Positions 48,444-56,807 of a stretch of DNA of 64,000 bases are shown piece by piece. The DNA lies in NCBI RefSeq assembly GCF_003148625.1, contig NZ_QGGO01000007.1, positions 172,909 to 236,908 of the forward strand, read 5' to 3'. Position 1 is the stretch's first letter, and each line of letters begins with the position of its first letter. Position numbers and translations under genes: made by a program. The notes beneath the pieces are model-generated. The model was given only the letters and a program-made list of their open reading frames with translations. It was not told the origin of the DNA and ran no database searches. The stretch is from Arcicella aurantiaca. Lineage in GTDB: Bacteria > Bacteroidota > Bacteroidia > Cytophagales > Spirosomataceae.

Positions 48444-49118
48444 TCAATCTGTTTTCAGTACAAAATCCCGATAAATTCTTCCAAAATTTAGGTTTATGCC
48501 AAAGGTATAATACAAACCGCTATACTGATTTTGAAACATGGATTGCCCCATGATAAACCTTTCTCCACCTTGCAAGTGAACTCCAAACCAACGAGTAACA
48601 TTTATAATGGTAGAAATTCCTGCTTGCATTGGATAAACATTATCTGTGGTAAGCTTTAAGAGTTGTCCGTCGGCATCATAAATGCCATTAGAACCTTCTC
48701 CAACGCCAATTTCAATGGGAATATCTATCTTAAAAATCTTTCCATTATAAATTGTTCGAGTATATCCCAAACTCAAAAACCAAAGAGAAACTTCACCGTT
48801 GACTTGTTTAGGTGGCACTAATGGGGCTGCTTGCCGTTGATTCTGAGCCTTGAATTTCTGTTTGGAGGAATCCGTAAGTGTATAATATCCAAGCGAATAC
48901 AAATGTTTGTCTTTGAATTTTAGTCCTGCATAAGCACCATAAATGGTAATGGGAGAGTTTTTTACTAATGTTTGCCTAAAATCTGCATTGATGACAAAAT
49001 TTAGTTTTTGCCTAAAAATCTTTTTTTCGGGTTCTTGCAAAGAATCCGCTTGCCCAAAAATAGTATTGGTAATTAGTACAAAAAAGATGAAAGTGAGTTT
49101 TTGTAAATATAGATTCAT
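48444..49118 (-). CDS. Putative outer-membrane barrel protein
   Basis: 224-residue exported protein. The ATG at 49118 gives a signal peptide MNLYLQKLTFIFFVLITNTI, cleaved near FGQ. The mature part alternates strands and turns (FVINADFRQTLVKNSPITIYGAYAGLKF, YSLGYYTLTD, GISTIINVTRWFGVHLQGGERF), ending TFGINLNFGRIYRDF, in keeping with a beta-barrel. No domain was recognised. It diverges from the MFS transporter gene at 49284 across about 165 bases and converges on GH43. The function is unknown. Confidence 0.65.
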   Translation of the reverse strand: MNLYLQKLTFIFFVLITNTIFGQADSLQEPEKKIFRQKLNFVINADFRQTLVKNSPITIYGAYAGLKFKDKHLYSLGYYTLTDSSKQKFKAQNQRQAAPLVPPKQVNGEVSLWFLSLGYTRTIYNGKIFKIDIPIEIGVGEGSNGIYDADGQLLKLTTDNVYPMQAGISTIINVTRWFGVHLQGGERFIMGQSMFQNQYSGLYYTFGINLNFGRIYRDFVLKTD

Positions 49119-49283
49119 GCTGTGAGTTTTTAGAAAATACAATAAAAGTCAAATCTATATTGTTTGGGAAACCTAAAATAGAGCATTTTGTCTTTTTATA
49201 AGCCTATAAATATACAAAATGACTTATTTTTCCAACTAAGTGATAACTTCGTAACAAAGACTTCTGAAACAAAACACGCCACG

Positions 49284-50444
49284 ATGAAACGAATATTGCC
49301 CGTTATTGTCCTTTCTCAGTTTTGCTGCACGTCGCTTTGGTTTGCAGGAAATGCTATTTTGCCAGATTTGACCAAACATTTTAATATTGATGCCAATAAT
49401 CTCGCTCATTTAGTAAGTGCGGTTCAGTTTGGTTTTATTTCGGGAACTTTCCTTTTTGCTTTGTCTGGACTTGTGGATAGATTTGTGGCTACTCGTATAT
49501 TTTTTGTTTGCTCTATTTTGGCGGCTTTCTGTAATATTAGCGTAGTGATGGTGCATACAACTGAAAGCATTTTGCTGATTTCTCGATTTTTAACAGGTTT
49601 TTTCTTAGCAGGAATTTATCCCGTAGGTATGAAAATCGCTTCAGACCATTATCAAAAAGGTTTAGGAAAATCTTTGGGATTATTGGTTGGTGCTTTGGTT
49701 TTGGGGACTGCTTTCCCTCATTTTCTGAAAGGATTTAATACTAATTATTCGTGGGAATTTGTGCTTTGGGCAACTGCTGGGCTTTCGGTTTTGGGTGGTT
49801 CTATGATGGTACTTTTAGTGCCACAGGGGCAGTATTCAACGGTTGCGAAGAAAATAGATTTTCGAGCCATTACCACAGGTTTCAAAATTCATAATTTCCG
49901 AAGTCCAGCCTTAGGATATTTTGGACACATGTGGGAATTATACACTTTTTGGGCGTTTTTGCCCGCATTGATTTTATCCTACAAAACCCAACATCATCTC
50001 ACAGATATTAATGTATCTCAGTGGGCTTTTGTCATTATTGCTTCTGGGTCAATTGCTTGCGTTGTTGGTGGTTATCTTTCCGAATATTTTGGCACTAAAA
50101 AAGTAGCGGTTTTTGCTCTTAGTCTTTCTTGTTTTTGTTGCCTGATTTCCCCAATTATGCTGATGTATGCTTCTGTGCCTGTGCTGTTTGGTTTCTTGTT
50201 ATTTTGGGGAATGGTCGTGATTGCCGATTCTCCGCTATTTTCAACTTTGGTGGCTCAAAATGCCCCCATTGAATCAAAAGGTACATTATTGACCATTACC
50301 AATAGCATTGGTTTTTCCTTGACGATTCTCAGTATCCAAATAATAGGGATTTTATCTAATGTCATAAACCCCCATTATTTGTACATATTTTTGGCAATTG
50401 GACCCATTTTAGGAATAGCGATGCTTCTGAAAAAAGCGTCCTAA
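49284..50444 (+). CDS. MFS transporter
   Basis: 386-residue permease of the major facilitator superfamily. The ATG at 49284 starts directly at the first membrane helix (MKRILPVIVLSQFCCTSLWF); an upstream TTG at 49188 would add 32 polar residues and is less likely. Twelve helices can be traced, with the family loop between helices 2 and 3 (LSGLVDRFVATRIF) and YLSEYFGTKK between 8 and 9. FCCTSLWFAGNAILPDL resembles the cyanate/nitrate-type NarK/CynX branch or small-drug exporters; the substrate is undecided. Its TAA stop overlaps the stop of the convergent DUF2490 gene by 4 bases. Confidence 0.88.
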   Translation: MKRILPVIVLSQFCCTSLWFAGNAILPDLTKHFNIDANNLAHLVSAVQFGFISGTFLFALSGLVDRFVATRIFFVCSILAAFCNISVVMVHTTESILLISRFLTGFFLAGIYPVGMKIASDHYQKGLGKSLGLLVGALVLGTAFPHFLKGFNTNYSWEFVLWATAGLSVLGGSMMVLLVPQGQYSTVAKKIDFRAITTGFKIHNFRSPALGYFGHMWELYTFWAFLPALILSYKTQHHLTDINVSQWAFVIIASGSIACVVGGYLSEYFGTKKVAVFALSLSCFCCLISPIMLMYASVPVLFGFLLFWGMVVIADSPLFSTLVAQNAPIESKGTLLTITNSIGFSLTILSIQIIGILSNVINPHYLYIFLAIGPILGIAMLLKKAS

Positions 50445-51103
50445 AACTTGAATTTATAGCCCAAGCCAATAATCGCTCCCGACGATTCCGTTCCTACTAA
50501 ATCTATGTTAGAAAACACAGAAACATCAATAGCGTGGTGTTTGGCAAATTTATATGAAATACCTGCTTTGGGACGTATTTGGTCAACTTTTGCCCCAATT
50601 TCATAAAATAAATCGGCAGAAACGTAAGGCGTAAATTTTGATTTATTCGGATACGATATTTCTAATTTGTTTCGCAAATAACTGGCATCAAAATCGGTTT
50701 CTCCATCATTATCTTTAAACTGACTTTGATAACGCAATCGGTTTTCAAATTTCAAGAATTTTACTTTTCGTTCGTAAGATAAATCTGCATAAAAGCGGTC
50801 ACGGTGTTTAAATTCCTTTGTTTCATTTTTTCGACGTTCTATGTAGCGATAATATCCCGAAATTTCCCAATTTTTATGAATTTTGTAGGATAGCCCAACT
50901 TCTCCCAAATACGTTTGTGTATAAGAAATATTATCAACCATTCGGGCTTGACCGTACAATGAAACGGCAAACTTTTTGCCTATTTTTTTTTCTATACTGA
51001 TACTATTCCAAAGCCCTAAACCTTCATTTTGAGCATGAGTTTGATTGAAAATGAGTGCCAAGAATAGGAGAATTATTAAAGAGCGATATTGTGATATTTT
51101 CAT
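50441..51103 (-). CDS. DUF2490-family outer-membrane protein
   Basis: 220-residue exported protein with a signal peptide ending QTHAQ near 25. The DUF2490 pattern is clear: GLGLWNSISIEKKIGKKF, YTQTYLGEVGLSYKIHKNW, YYRYIERRK, HRDRFYADLSYE and a C-terminal GAIIGLGYKFKF, a barrel of about ten strands. It follows the DUF4956 gene by 4 bases on the minus strand and so appears to be the last gene of the VTC-DUF4956-DUF2490 operon. It may be a pore or anchor for whatever the membrane enzyme complex makes; that link is inference from gene order. Confidence 0.8.
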   Translation of the reverse strand: MKISQYRSLIILLFLALIFNQTHAQNEGLGLWNSISIEKKIGKKFAVSLYGQARMVDNISYTQTYLGEVGLSYKIHKNWEISGYYRYIERRKNETKEFKHRDRFYADLSYERKVKFLKFENRLRYQSQFKDNDGETDFDASYLRNKLEISYPNKSKFTPYVSADLFYEIGAKVDQIRPKAGISYKFAKHHAIDVSVFSNIDLVGTESSGAIIGLGYKFKF

Positions 51104-51107
51104 TTTT

Positions 51108-51731
51108 TTATTCGTAATAATACATGATGATTTGTACGGAGTCTTTCAAAAAATCATAGTCTTGAATTTCCACTCGATGAATATTCAATCCTGTTCTTGC
51201 ACTCAAATCCTCTATTAAAAGTGGTCTATTGACAGGACTAATCAGCCCAATTTTGTCATAAACAGCCACTTTGGTATGCTCTTTTTTAATGAGCCAACTT
51301 CCTTCCAATAAAGCAGTTATCAATAATAAAATGGTAGTGATAAATACTAATTCTTGCCAAGAATCTTTACTGATGGCAGAAATCAAACCGATAGCAATAA
51401 CCATAAAAAGATAGGTCATGTCTTTGGTAGAAATTCCTTCGGTGCGGTAACGTAGCATCGAAAAAACGGCAAATAATCCAAAAGCCGCACCCATGCTCAT
51501 TTCCACTTTATTGAGTAGATATGTGAGCAAAAATATGATTACGTTGAAGCCAAAAAATGTAAGAAAATGGTCTGTTCTACGATAGTGTCTGTAATAAATA
51601 ATTCTGATTAAGATAAAAACAGCAATAAAATCAAATGAAAACTGGGTCAGAAATTGCGTTAACGAAGCACTAAACCATTGAATATTTAGAAGAATTGGAT
51701 GTTGAAGCATTATTGATTGCAAATAAGTCAT
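51108..51731 (-). CDS. DUF4956-family membrane protein
   Basis: 207-residue inner-membrane protein with four helices (about 24-44, 57-76, 80-98, 106-124, the last two close together) and a cytoplasmic C-terminal domain of about 70 residues with DKIGLISPVNRPLLIEDLSARTG. The family signature MGAAFGLFAVFSMLRYRTEGISTKDMTYLF is present in full. DUF4956 genes are regularly found next to VTC-domain genes in bacteria, and here the reading frames overlap by 62 bases, indicating tight coupling. The proposed role is the membrane subunit of a polyphosphate polymerase or related kinase-like system. Confidence 0.88.
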   Translation of the reverse strand: MTYLQSIMLQHPILLNIQWFSASLTQFLTQFSFDFIAVFILIRIIYYRHYRRTDHFLTFFGFNVIIFLLTYLLNKVEMSMGAAFGLFAVFSMLRYRTEGISTKDMTYLFMVIAIGLISAISKDSWQELVFITTILLLITALLEGSWLIKKEHTKVAVYDKIGLISPVNRPLLIEDLSARTGLNIHRVEIQDYDFLKDSVQIIMYYYE

Positions 51732-52494
51732 ATTGGTTAATTGTCTTTTGTAAATGTAAGTATTTGGTTTTGAATCGATTATATTTGATAGTAGGTTGAG
51801 TGCTGATAACTCCTAAGCAGTATTTGCTTATTGAGCCTTCTCTGAGATGATATTTTCTGAAAATATCAATGATGGGTGATGCTCCCAATTGTTCTTGTTT
51901 TACCTCTGCAATGGCAATTTTTGGAAAATTAACTTCTTGATTATTCCCCTGAAATTGTAAATTAATGTCTATCGTCAAACGTTCTGGACTGGTTCTGTTC
52001 ACTAAGGTCATTCGGCGATAATTTACGCCTAAATTTTCTTGAATATCAAAAGGACGATAAGGACTTGTTTTTTCTAAAAACTGAGACATTTGCGGACTAA
52101 AAACGTCATTTGGAGTGCCTTCAATGCGTTTTTTGATGGTTCTGCCTTTGTTATTTTTATGCTTAATTTCCAAAAATGATAAGGACGAATTGAGATAGGT
52201 TCTAAACCTAATTTTATATCGACTGCCTCTTCCAGACTGATGATGATGGTATAAATCTAAATCCTGAGTATCAAAATATTTACTTTCATAGGCAGATAAA
52301 CGTTCTCCTTTTACTTCTAATATTCGATAGAGCGGAAGGGCTTCTTCCAAAATCAAAGGGAGCAAATGAATTGGAATAATATATTTTACATCAACCCGAT
52401 TCATCAAACTGACACCATCCATTTGCATGAGGTCAATTTTTTCAAATTGAGTGGTAATATCTTTTATTTGGTTTATATAAAATGTTGGATTCAT
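51670..52494 (-). CDS. VTC-domain polyphosphate polymerase-like protein
   Basis: 274-residue cytoplasmic protein of the VTC domain family (CYTH-like tunnel fold). It has the tunnel's basic and acidic strands in order: RVDVKYIIP near 34-42, LSAYESKYFDTQDLDLYHHH, GRGSRYKIRFRTYL near 86-99, FLEIKHKNNKGRTIKKRI, RLTIDINLQF and IAEVKQEQ. In yeast Vtc4 this fold makes polyphosphate from ATP. The frame overlaps the downstream DUF4956 gene by 62 bases. No SPX regulatory domain is attached, as is usual in bacteria. Polyphosphate synthesis is by family analogy and not shown here. Confidence 0.88.
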   Translation of the reverse strand: MNPTFYINQIKDITTQFEKIDLMQMDGVSLMNRVDVKYIIPIHLLPLILEEALPLYRILEVKGERLSAYESKYFDTQDLDLYHHHQSGRGSRYKIRFRTYLNSSLSFLEIKHKNNKGRTIKKRIEGTPNDVFSPQMSQFLEKTSPYRPFDIQENLGVNYRRMTLVNRTSPERLTIDINLQFQGNNQEVNFPKIAIAEVKQEQLGASPIIDIFRKYHLREGSISKYCLGVISTQPTIKYNRFKTKYLHLQKTINQYDLFAINNASTSNSSKYSMV

Positions 52495-52859
52495 ATAAAA
52501 CTATAATTGCTTGATTTTGAGTTAATAATAAATAGGAATTAGGGTTTAGTCGTTAGGTATTAGTGCTGGAATTTGCTACTAATATAAGCTATTGTTTTCT
52601 GATTAATTTACTCATTCGTTTTCTGGCAAATCGCTTCTCGCTTGATGTAGGTGCTGATTAGAAATACACAACTTGACGCATAACTATTGCCCCAACGTTT
52701 AAAAGCTATCTATTTTTTATTACAACTATCTATTATTGGTCGCAAATAGGTAAATAACCGATGACTCAATTGCTGTAAAACATCTTTTGAAAAATCTTAA
52801 AAAAGTTAGATATTTACCAAAAATCTAATTAGAATTTTCCTTCCAAAATCATTACTGTC
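52495..52859. other. Intergenic region upstream of divergent genes
   Basis: 365 bases between the VTC gene and a small secreted protein gene. It contains a fragment of the TTAGGGTTTAG repeat type (about 52536-52561), two CTATCTATT direct repeats near 52706-52734, and a weak TTAGAT/ATCTAA hairpin near 52806-52830. No gene or strong signal was found. Confidence 0.45.
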
Positions 52860-53315
52860 ATGAAAAAAGCTATTTACTGCTTTATTATTTGTACGTTTTT
52901 ATTGATACAACAATCGGTTGCACAGTCGCCTGTTTCATTTCCTGATGGAATCATCGTAGGAAATTCAACAGTGGCTATTCCTTCGGGAAGTACCTATAAA
53001 TTGGCAGTAAGCGGTGGCATTATTACTGAAAAAGTACGTGTAGCAACCAATGGAACAGCTTTTTGGGCTGATTATGTTTTTGAACCAGCCTATAAACTTC
53101 GTCCATTAAAAGAAGTGGAAACTTTCATCAAAGAAAACAAACATTTACCAGAAATTCCTTCAACGGCGGAGGTTTCGCAAAATGGCATCGACCTTGCTCA
53201 AACTCAGGCATTGTTACTTCAAAAAGTAGAAGAATTGACCCTTTATGTAATTGACCAAAATAAGAAAATTGAGAAATTAGAAAGAAAAGTTCGTGTGCTT
53301 AGTCGCAAGAAATAA
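52860..53315 (+). CDS. Secreted protein with tail-fibre-like C-terminal module
   Basis: 151-residue exported protein: signal peptide about 1-21 (ending SVAQ), then a short beta-rich part (FPDGIIVGNSTVAIPSGSTYKLAV) and a widespread Bacteroidota module: WADYVFEPAYKLRPLKEVETF, KENKHLPEIPS and a C-terminal coiled coil (QALLLQKVEELTLYVIDQNKKIEKL). The module usually caps larger repetitive or fibre-like proteins. Here it is almost alone, so this could be a minimal version or a processed cap. It probably trimerises through the coiled coil. A terminator follows. Function unknown. Confidence 0.78.
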   Translation: MKKAIYCFIICTFLLIQQSVAQSPVSFPDGIIVGNSTVAIPSGSTYKLAVSGGIITEKVRVATNGTAFWADYVFEPAYKLRPLKEVETFIKENKHLPEIPSTAEVSQNGIDLAQTQALLLQKVEELTLYVIDQNKKIEKLERKVRVLSRKK

Positions 53316-53347
53316 GTTGATATAACTTTCTAAAATAGCCTAAATAC

Positions 53348-53392
53348 AAAAGCCAAGTTTGCCATAAAAGGTAATCTTGGCTTTTATTTTTT
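53348..53392 (+). terminator. Intrinsic terminator
   Basis: AAAAGCCAAG (53348-53357) and CTTGGCTTTT (53376-53385), 18-base loop, followed by ATTTTTTT. It ends the preceding small secreted protein gene. Confidence 0.8.
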
Positions 53393-53396
53393 TCAA

Positions 53397-53558
53397 TAGA
53401 CTTCTTGCGAAAGTGTTTTATGATTGAAAAATGATATATTTTCGAGTGAAAATAGCGAGAATTTTGAAAGCATAGCAGAGCTACGGTTGAAAAATTTTCG
53501 CTATTTGTAGCCGAAAAGATATTGTTTTACGACTTAAAACACTTTCGCAAGAAGTCTA
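53397..53558. mobile_element. MITE-like element, copy 1 (162 bp)
   Basis: TAGACTTCTTGCGAAAGTGT (start of a 24-bp end, 53397-53420) is exactly complementary to 53535-53558. An inner stem AATAGCGAGAATTTT/AAAATTTTCGCTATT surrounds GCATAGCAGAGCTACGG. It has no coding capacity. The second copy is at 56808; the two differ at one terminal pair, compensated on both arms, and by a 5-base deletion. Confidence 0.88.
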
Positions 53559-53664
53559 ATATCCAATTTATAACTTATTGAAAACCATAAACATAAATGA
53601 AGTGTTATCTCTATTCCTGTGGTGAAAGACAATTGAAAGTGATAGAATTAAAATCAATTTATTA

Positions 53665-53877
53665 CGGAATTATCTACCATTTGGCGGACTCTTTTAAGGT
53701 TACACTTCTCCGAAGTGGGTACGAGAATTTTCACTATATTCTACAAAGGTTGAACCTCTCCGAGGTATAAATCGACACAATTTCGGAGAAATTCAACCTT
53801 TGTAGCACAAGAATAGCCTCGAATTACGGGCTTCGGAGAAGCCTAACCTTAATTCCGCCAAATAGTAGATAATTCCG
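53665..53877. mobile_element. 213-bp nested palindromic element
   Basis: The ends CGGAATTATCTACCATTTGG/CCAAATAGTAGATAATTCCG (24 bp, one mismatch) enclose AAGGTT...AACCTT, CTTCTCCGAAG/CTTCGGAGAAG and an inner ACAAAGGTTGAA/TTCAACCTTTGT. The element is non-coding. A short diverged relative is at 18211-18295. It sits directly upstream of the YgiQ gene's promoter. Confidence 0.8.
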
Positions 53878-53907
53878 ATTTATTAAAAATCAACAGGTTA
53901 TATCGCT

Positions 53908-53915
53908 TAATTTTG
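53908..53915 (+). promoter_or_regulatory. -7 element placed for a leaderless transcript
   Basis: TAATTTTG ends 5 bases before the ATG at 53920, the same spacing as at 39829. No convincing upstream TTG. Confidence 0.38.
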
Positions 53916-53919
53916 TATT

Positions 53920-55821
53920 ATGATTACGATAAGAGAAAGACCAATCAGCCATTGGTTGCCAATTACGAAGAAAGAAGTTGAACAGCGGGGCTGGGAACAA
54001 TTAGATGTAATATTGATTTCGGGAGATGCCTACGTGGACCACCCTGCTTTTGGTGCGGCCGTTATTGGGCGTATCATCGAGAGCGAGGGTTTTAGAATTG
54101 GTATTATTCCGCAACCAAATTGGCGTGATGACCTCCGTGATTTTAAAAAAATGGGTACTCCCAAATATTTCTTCGGAGTAACGGCGGGTTGTATGGATTC
54201 TATGGTGAATCATTATACTGCCAATAAAAGATTGCGTTCAAATGATAGTTATACACCGGGAGGCGAAGCGGGTTTCAGACCTGACTATGCCACAACGGTT
54301 TATACTCAAATTCTCAAAAAGATTTACCCAGACGTTCCTGTTTTGATTGGTGGAATCGAGGCTTCATTGCGTCGAGTAACTCATTATGATTATTGGAAAG
54401 ATAAATTATTTCCTACCATTTTGGAAGATGCAGGGGCGGATATGCTCGTGTACGGCATGGGCGAACAACCTTTGAGAGATATTTTGAGGTTAGTAAAAAG
54501 TGGCGTGCCTTTAAATGAAATTCGTGATGTAAAACAAATTGCTTATTTGGAAGATAAACCCGTTCTGCCTCATGATACTTGGGAAACGATTGAATTGGCA
54601 AGTCACGAAGTTTGTTTGGAAGATAAAATTAAATACGCTTCCAACTTCAAAATTGTAGAAGTAGAATCTAACAAATGGCAAGCAAACCGTATTGTTCAGA
54701 AAGTCGGGAAAAAGACTTTGGTCATAAATCCGCCTTTCAAAACGATGGACGAAGAGGAAATGGATAAATCATTTGATTTACCTTATACTCGTTTGCCGCA
54801 CCCCAAATACAAAAATCGTGGAGCAATTCCTGCTTACGAAATGATTAAATTCTCTGTCAATATGCACAGAGGTTGTTTTGGAGGTTGTAGTTTCTGTACG
54901 ATTTCGGCTCATCAAGGAAAATTTGTGGCTTCTCGTTCCGAAGAATCCATCATGAAAGAAGTAAAACAAATTGCTGAACACCCAGAATTTAAAGGCTATC
55001 TTTCAGATTTGGGAGGCCCTTCTGCCAATATGTACCGCATGAAAGGCAAGGACGAATCTATTTGTGCAAGATGCCAAGCTCCAAGTTGTATCAATCCTGT
55101 TATTTGCTCAAATTTAGATACTTCGCATAAACCTCTGACCGAGATTTACCGCAAAGTAGATGCTTTACCAGAAATCAAAAAAGCCTTTGTAGGTTCTGGA
55201 GTAAGATATGACCTTTTGGTTGATGATTTCAATAAGAACAATACCGACGGAAATCATGATGAATATATGGAACAATTAATTACTCGCCACGTGTCGGGTA
55301 GATTGAAAGTAGCTCCAGAACATACTTCTGATGCTACGCTAAAAGTGATGCGTAAACCGGGATTTAAGTATTTCAGAAAATTCAAGGAGAAATATGATAA
55401 AATTCAAGATAAGCACGGTTTAAATCAGCCTTTGATTCCGTATTTTATAAGTTCTCACCCAGGTTGTGAAGAACAAGATATGGCAAATTTAGCAGCCGAA
55501 ACCAAAGATTTAGGTTTTAGATTAGAACAAGTACAGGATTTTACGCCAACTCCCATGACCGTTGCGGAGGTGATTTATTACACAGGTGTACATCCATATA
55601 CTTTGCAACCTGTTTATACTGCCAAAACAAAAGAAGAAAAGCAAAATCAAAATAACTATTTCTTCTGGTACAAAAATGAATTTAAAAGTTGGATTAGACA
55701 GCGTTTACAAAAACTAAAACGCCCTGATTTAGCCCAACAGTTATTAGGAGACGTAAATCCAAATCCGAAAAAGAAAGAAGGACCAAGAAAGGATTATACA
55801 ACCTATAAACGCAAATGGTAA
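53920..55821 (+). CDS. ygiQ: YgiQ-family radical SAM protein
   Basis: 633-residue radical S-adenosylmethionine protein. An N-terminal B12-binding-like/DUF domain (about 1-290) begins HWLPITKKEVEQRGWEQLDV and includes GGIEASLRRVTHYDYW. The radical SAM domain has the cluster motif CFGGCSFC (Cys-x3-Cys-x2-Cys, about 318-325) in NMHRGCFGGCSFCTISAHQG. A second Cys cluster follows in ARCQAPSCINPVIC (about 384-397). The C-terminus carries the DUF3362-type region with TPTPMTVAEVIYYTGVHPYT. The family is widespread but its reaction is unknown. It lies between palindromic elements and is monocistronic, with a predicted leaderless start. Confidence 0.95.
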   Translation: MITIRERPISHWLPITKKEVEQRGWEQLDVILISGDAYVDHPAFGAAVIGRIIESEGFRIGIIPQPNWRDDLRDFKKMGTPKYFFGVTAGCMDSMVNHYTANKRLRSNDSYTPGGEAGFRPDYATTVYTQILKKIYPDVPVLIGGIEASLRRVTHYDYWKDKLFPTILEDAGADMLVYGMGEQPLRDILRLVKSGVPLNEIRDVKQIAYLEDKPVLPHDTWETIELASHEVCLEDKIKYASNFKIVEVESNKWQANRIVQKVGKKTLVINPPFKTMDEEEMDKSFDLPYTRLPHPKYKNRGAIPAYEMIKFSVNMHRGCFGGCSFCTISAHQGKFVASRSEESIMKEVKQIAEHPEFKGYLSDLGGPSANMYRMKGKDESICARCQAPSCINPVICSNLDTSHKPLTEIYRKVDALPEIKKAFVGSGVRYDLLVDDFNKNNTDGNHDEYMEQLITRHVSGRLKVAPEHTSDATLKVMRKPGFKYFRKFKEKYDKIQDKHGLNQPLIPYFISSHPGCEEQDMANLAAETKDLGFRLEQVQDFTPTPMTVAEVIYYTGVHPYTLQPVYTAKTKEEKQNQNNYFFWYKNEFKSWIRQRLQKLKRPDLAQQLLGDVNPNPKKKEGPRKDYTTYKRKW

Positions 55822-55827
55822 TTTTTA

Positions 55828-55979
55828 GTAGAGACGTTGCCTGCAACGTCTTTTTTTATATACCTGCAACGTCTTTTTTATATACCTGCAAGGTCTTTTT
55901 TATATACCTGCAAGGTCTTTTTATGGTGTATAAACAATTGTTATCCTTTTAACAAAGACGTTGCAGGCAACGTCTCTAC
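55828..55979. repeat. REPIN expanded by 22-bp half-REP repeats
   Basis: It starts GTAGAGACGTTGCCTGCAAC (55828) and ends with the complement (CTCTAC at 55979). After the left end, the half-REP ACCTGCAACGTC with a TTTTTTATAT spacer repeats three times, the later copies mutated to AAGGTC. Same family as 46984-47342. Confidence 0.88.
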
Positions 55980-56001
55980 ATTAAAATCACAAAATTCCTT
56001 G

Positions 56002-56009
56002 TAATTTTG
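56002..56009 (+). promoter_or_regulatory. Possible -7 element of plsC
   Basis: TAATTTTG, 54 bases before the start at 56064. No clear upstream partner element. Confidence 0.38.
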
Positions 56010-56063
56010 TGTCCTCAAAATTTATCATCAACAAAATTGCTTTAAACCGCATCTTCAATAGTC

Positions 56064-56801
56064 ATGAGAAAAGCATTCGATTTTTTCCTCAGTAGTATAT
56101 ATTTAGTGTATTTCCTTCTGATTCTGTTCATATTTCACCCAATACAAATTATTTGCTTTGAGCTTTTTGGTCAGCGTGTTCACCAAAAATCGGTTCATTG
56201 GCTAAACTTCTTTTTACTCAACGGAGCAAGAATTGTAGGGACTCGGCTTTCATTTATCCAAAAAGCACCATTACCAACCGACAAACCAATCATTTTCATT
56301 GCCAATCACCAAAGTATGTTTGATATTATTGGCATGATTTGGTATTTACGTAAACATTTTCCTGTTTTTGTTTCCAAGATAGAATTGGCAAAAGGTATTC
56401 CTTCTATTTCGTATAATTTACAAAAAAGCGGAGCGGCTTTAATCGACCGAGAAGACGGAAAACAAGCCGTAGTAGAAATTGCCAAATTGGCTAAAATGAT
56501 TGAGCAAACAAACTTCTCCGCTTGTATTTTTCCAGAAGGCACACGCTCACGCACAGGAGTATTAAAACCCTTTTCAGTTGGCGGTGTGGCAGTTTTGATG
56601 AAAAAAGCTCCCAACGCTTTAGTTGTTCCTGTTGCCATTGAAAATGTAAACAAAATGAATCCAAAAGGTTTTTTTCCCCTCAAAAGTTTTCAACATTTAA
56701 AATGGACAGCCCTTACACCAATTGACAGAAATAATAAAACCGCAGAAGAAGTTGTAGAAGAAGCAAGAATGAGTATTTCAAAAGTTGTAGAGAATAATTA
56801 A
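56064..56801 (+). CDS. plsC: 1-acyl-glycerol-3-phosphate acyltransferase, PlsC family
   Basis: 245-residue membrane-associated acyltransferase of phospholipid synthesis, converting lysophosphatidic acid to phosphatidic acid. One N-terminal membrane helix (about 8-30) is followed by the catalytic NHQSMFD (HX4D, about 76-82), DREDGKQAV and the phosphate-binding FPEGTRSRTG (about 156-165), then VVPVAIEN. Length and order match PlsC. A MITE-like element begins 6 bases after the stop codon. No other lipid gene is adjacent. Confidence 0.92.
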   Translation: MRKAFDFFLSSIYLVYFLLILFIFHPIQIICFELFGQRVHQKSVHWLNFFLLNGARIVGTRLSFIQKAPLPTDKPIIFIANHQSMFDIIGMIWYLRKHFPVFVSKIELAKGIPSISYNLQKSGAALIDREDGKQAVVEIAKLAKMIEQTNFSACIFPEGTRSRTGVLKPFSVGGVAVLMKKAPNALVVPVAIENVNKMNPKGFFPLKSFQHLKWTALTPIDRNNKTAEEVVEEARMSISKVVENN

Positions 56802-56807
56802 ATTGAT

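Noticed and set aside
53397..53558. Insertion sequence
   Set aside because: Terminal repeats are present but there is no room for a transposase and no coding frame; a MITE-like element fits better. Target-site duplications could not be established with confidence.
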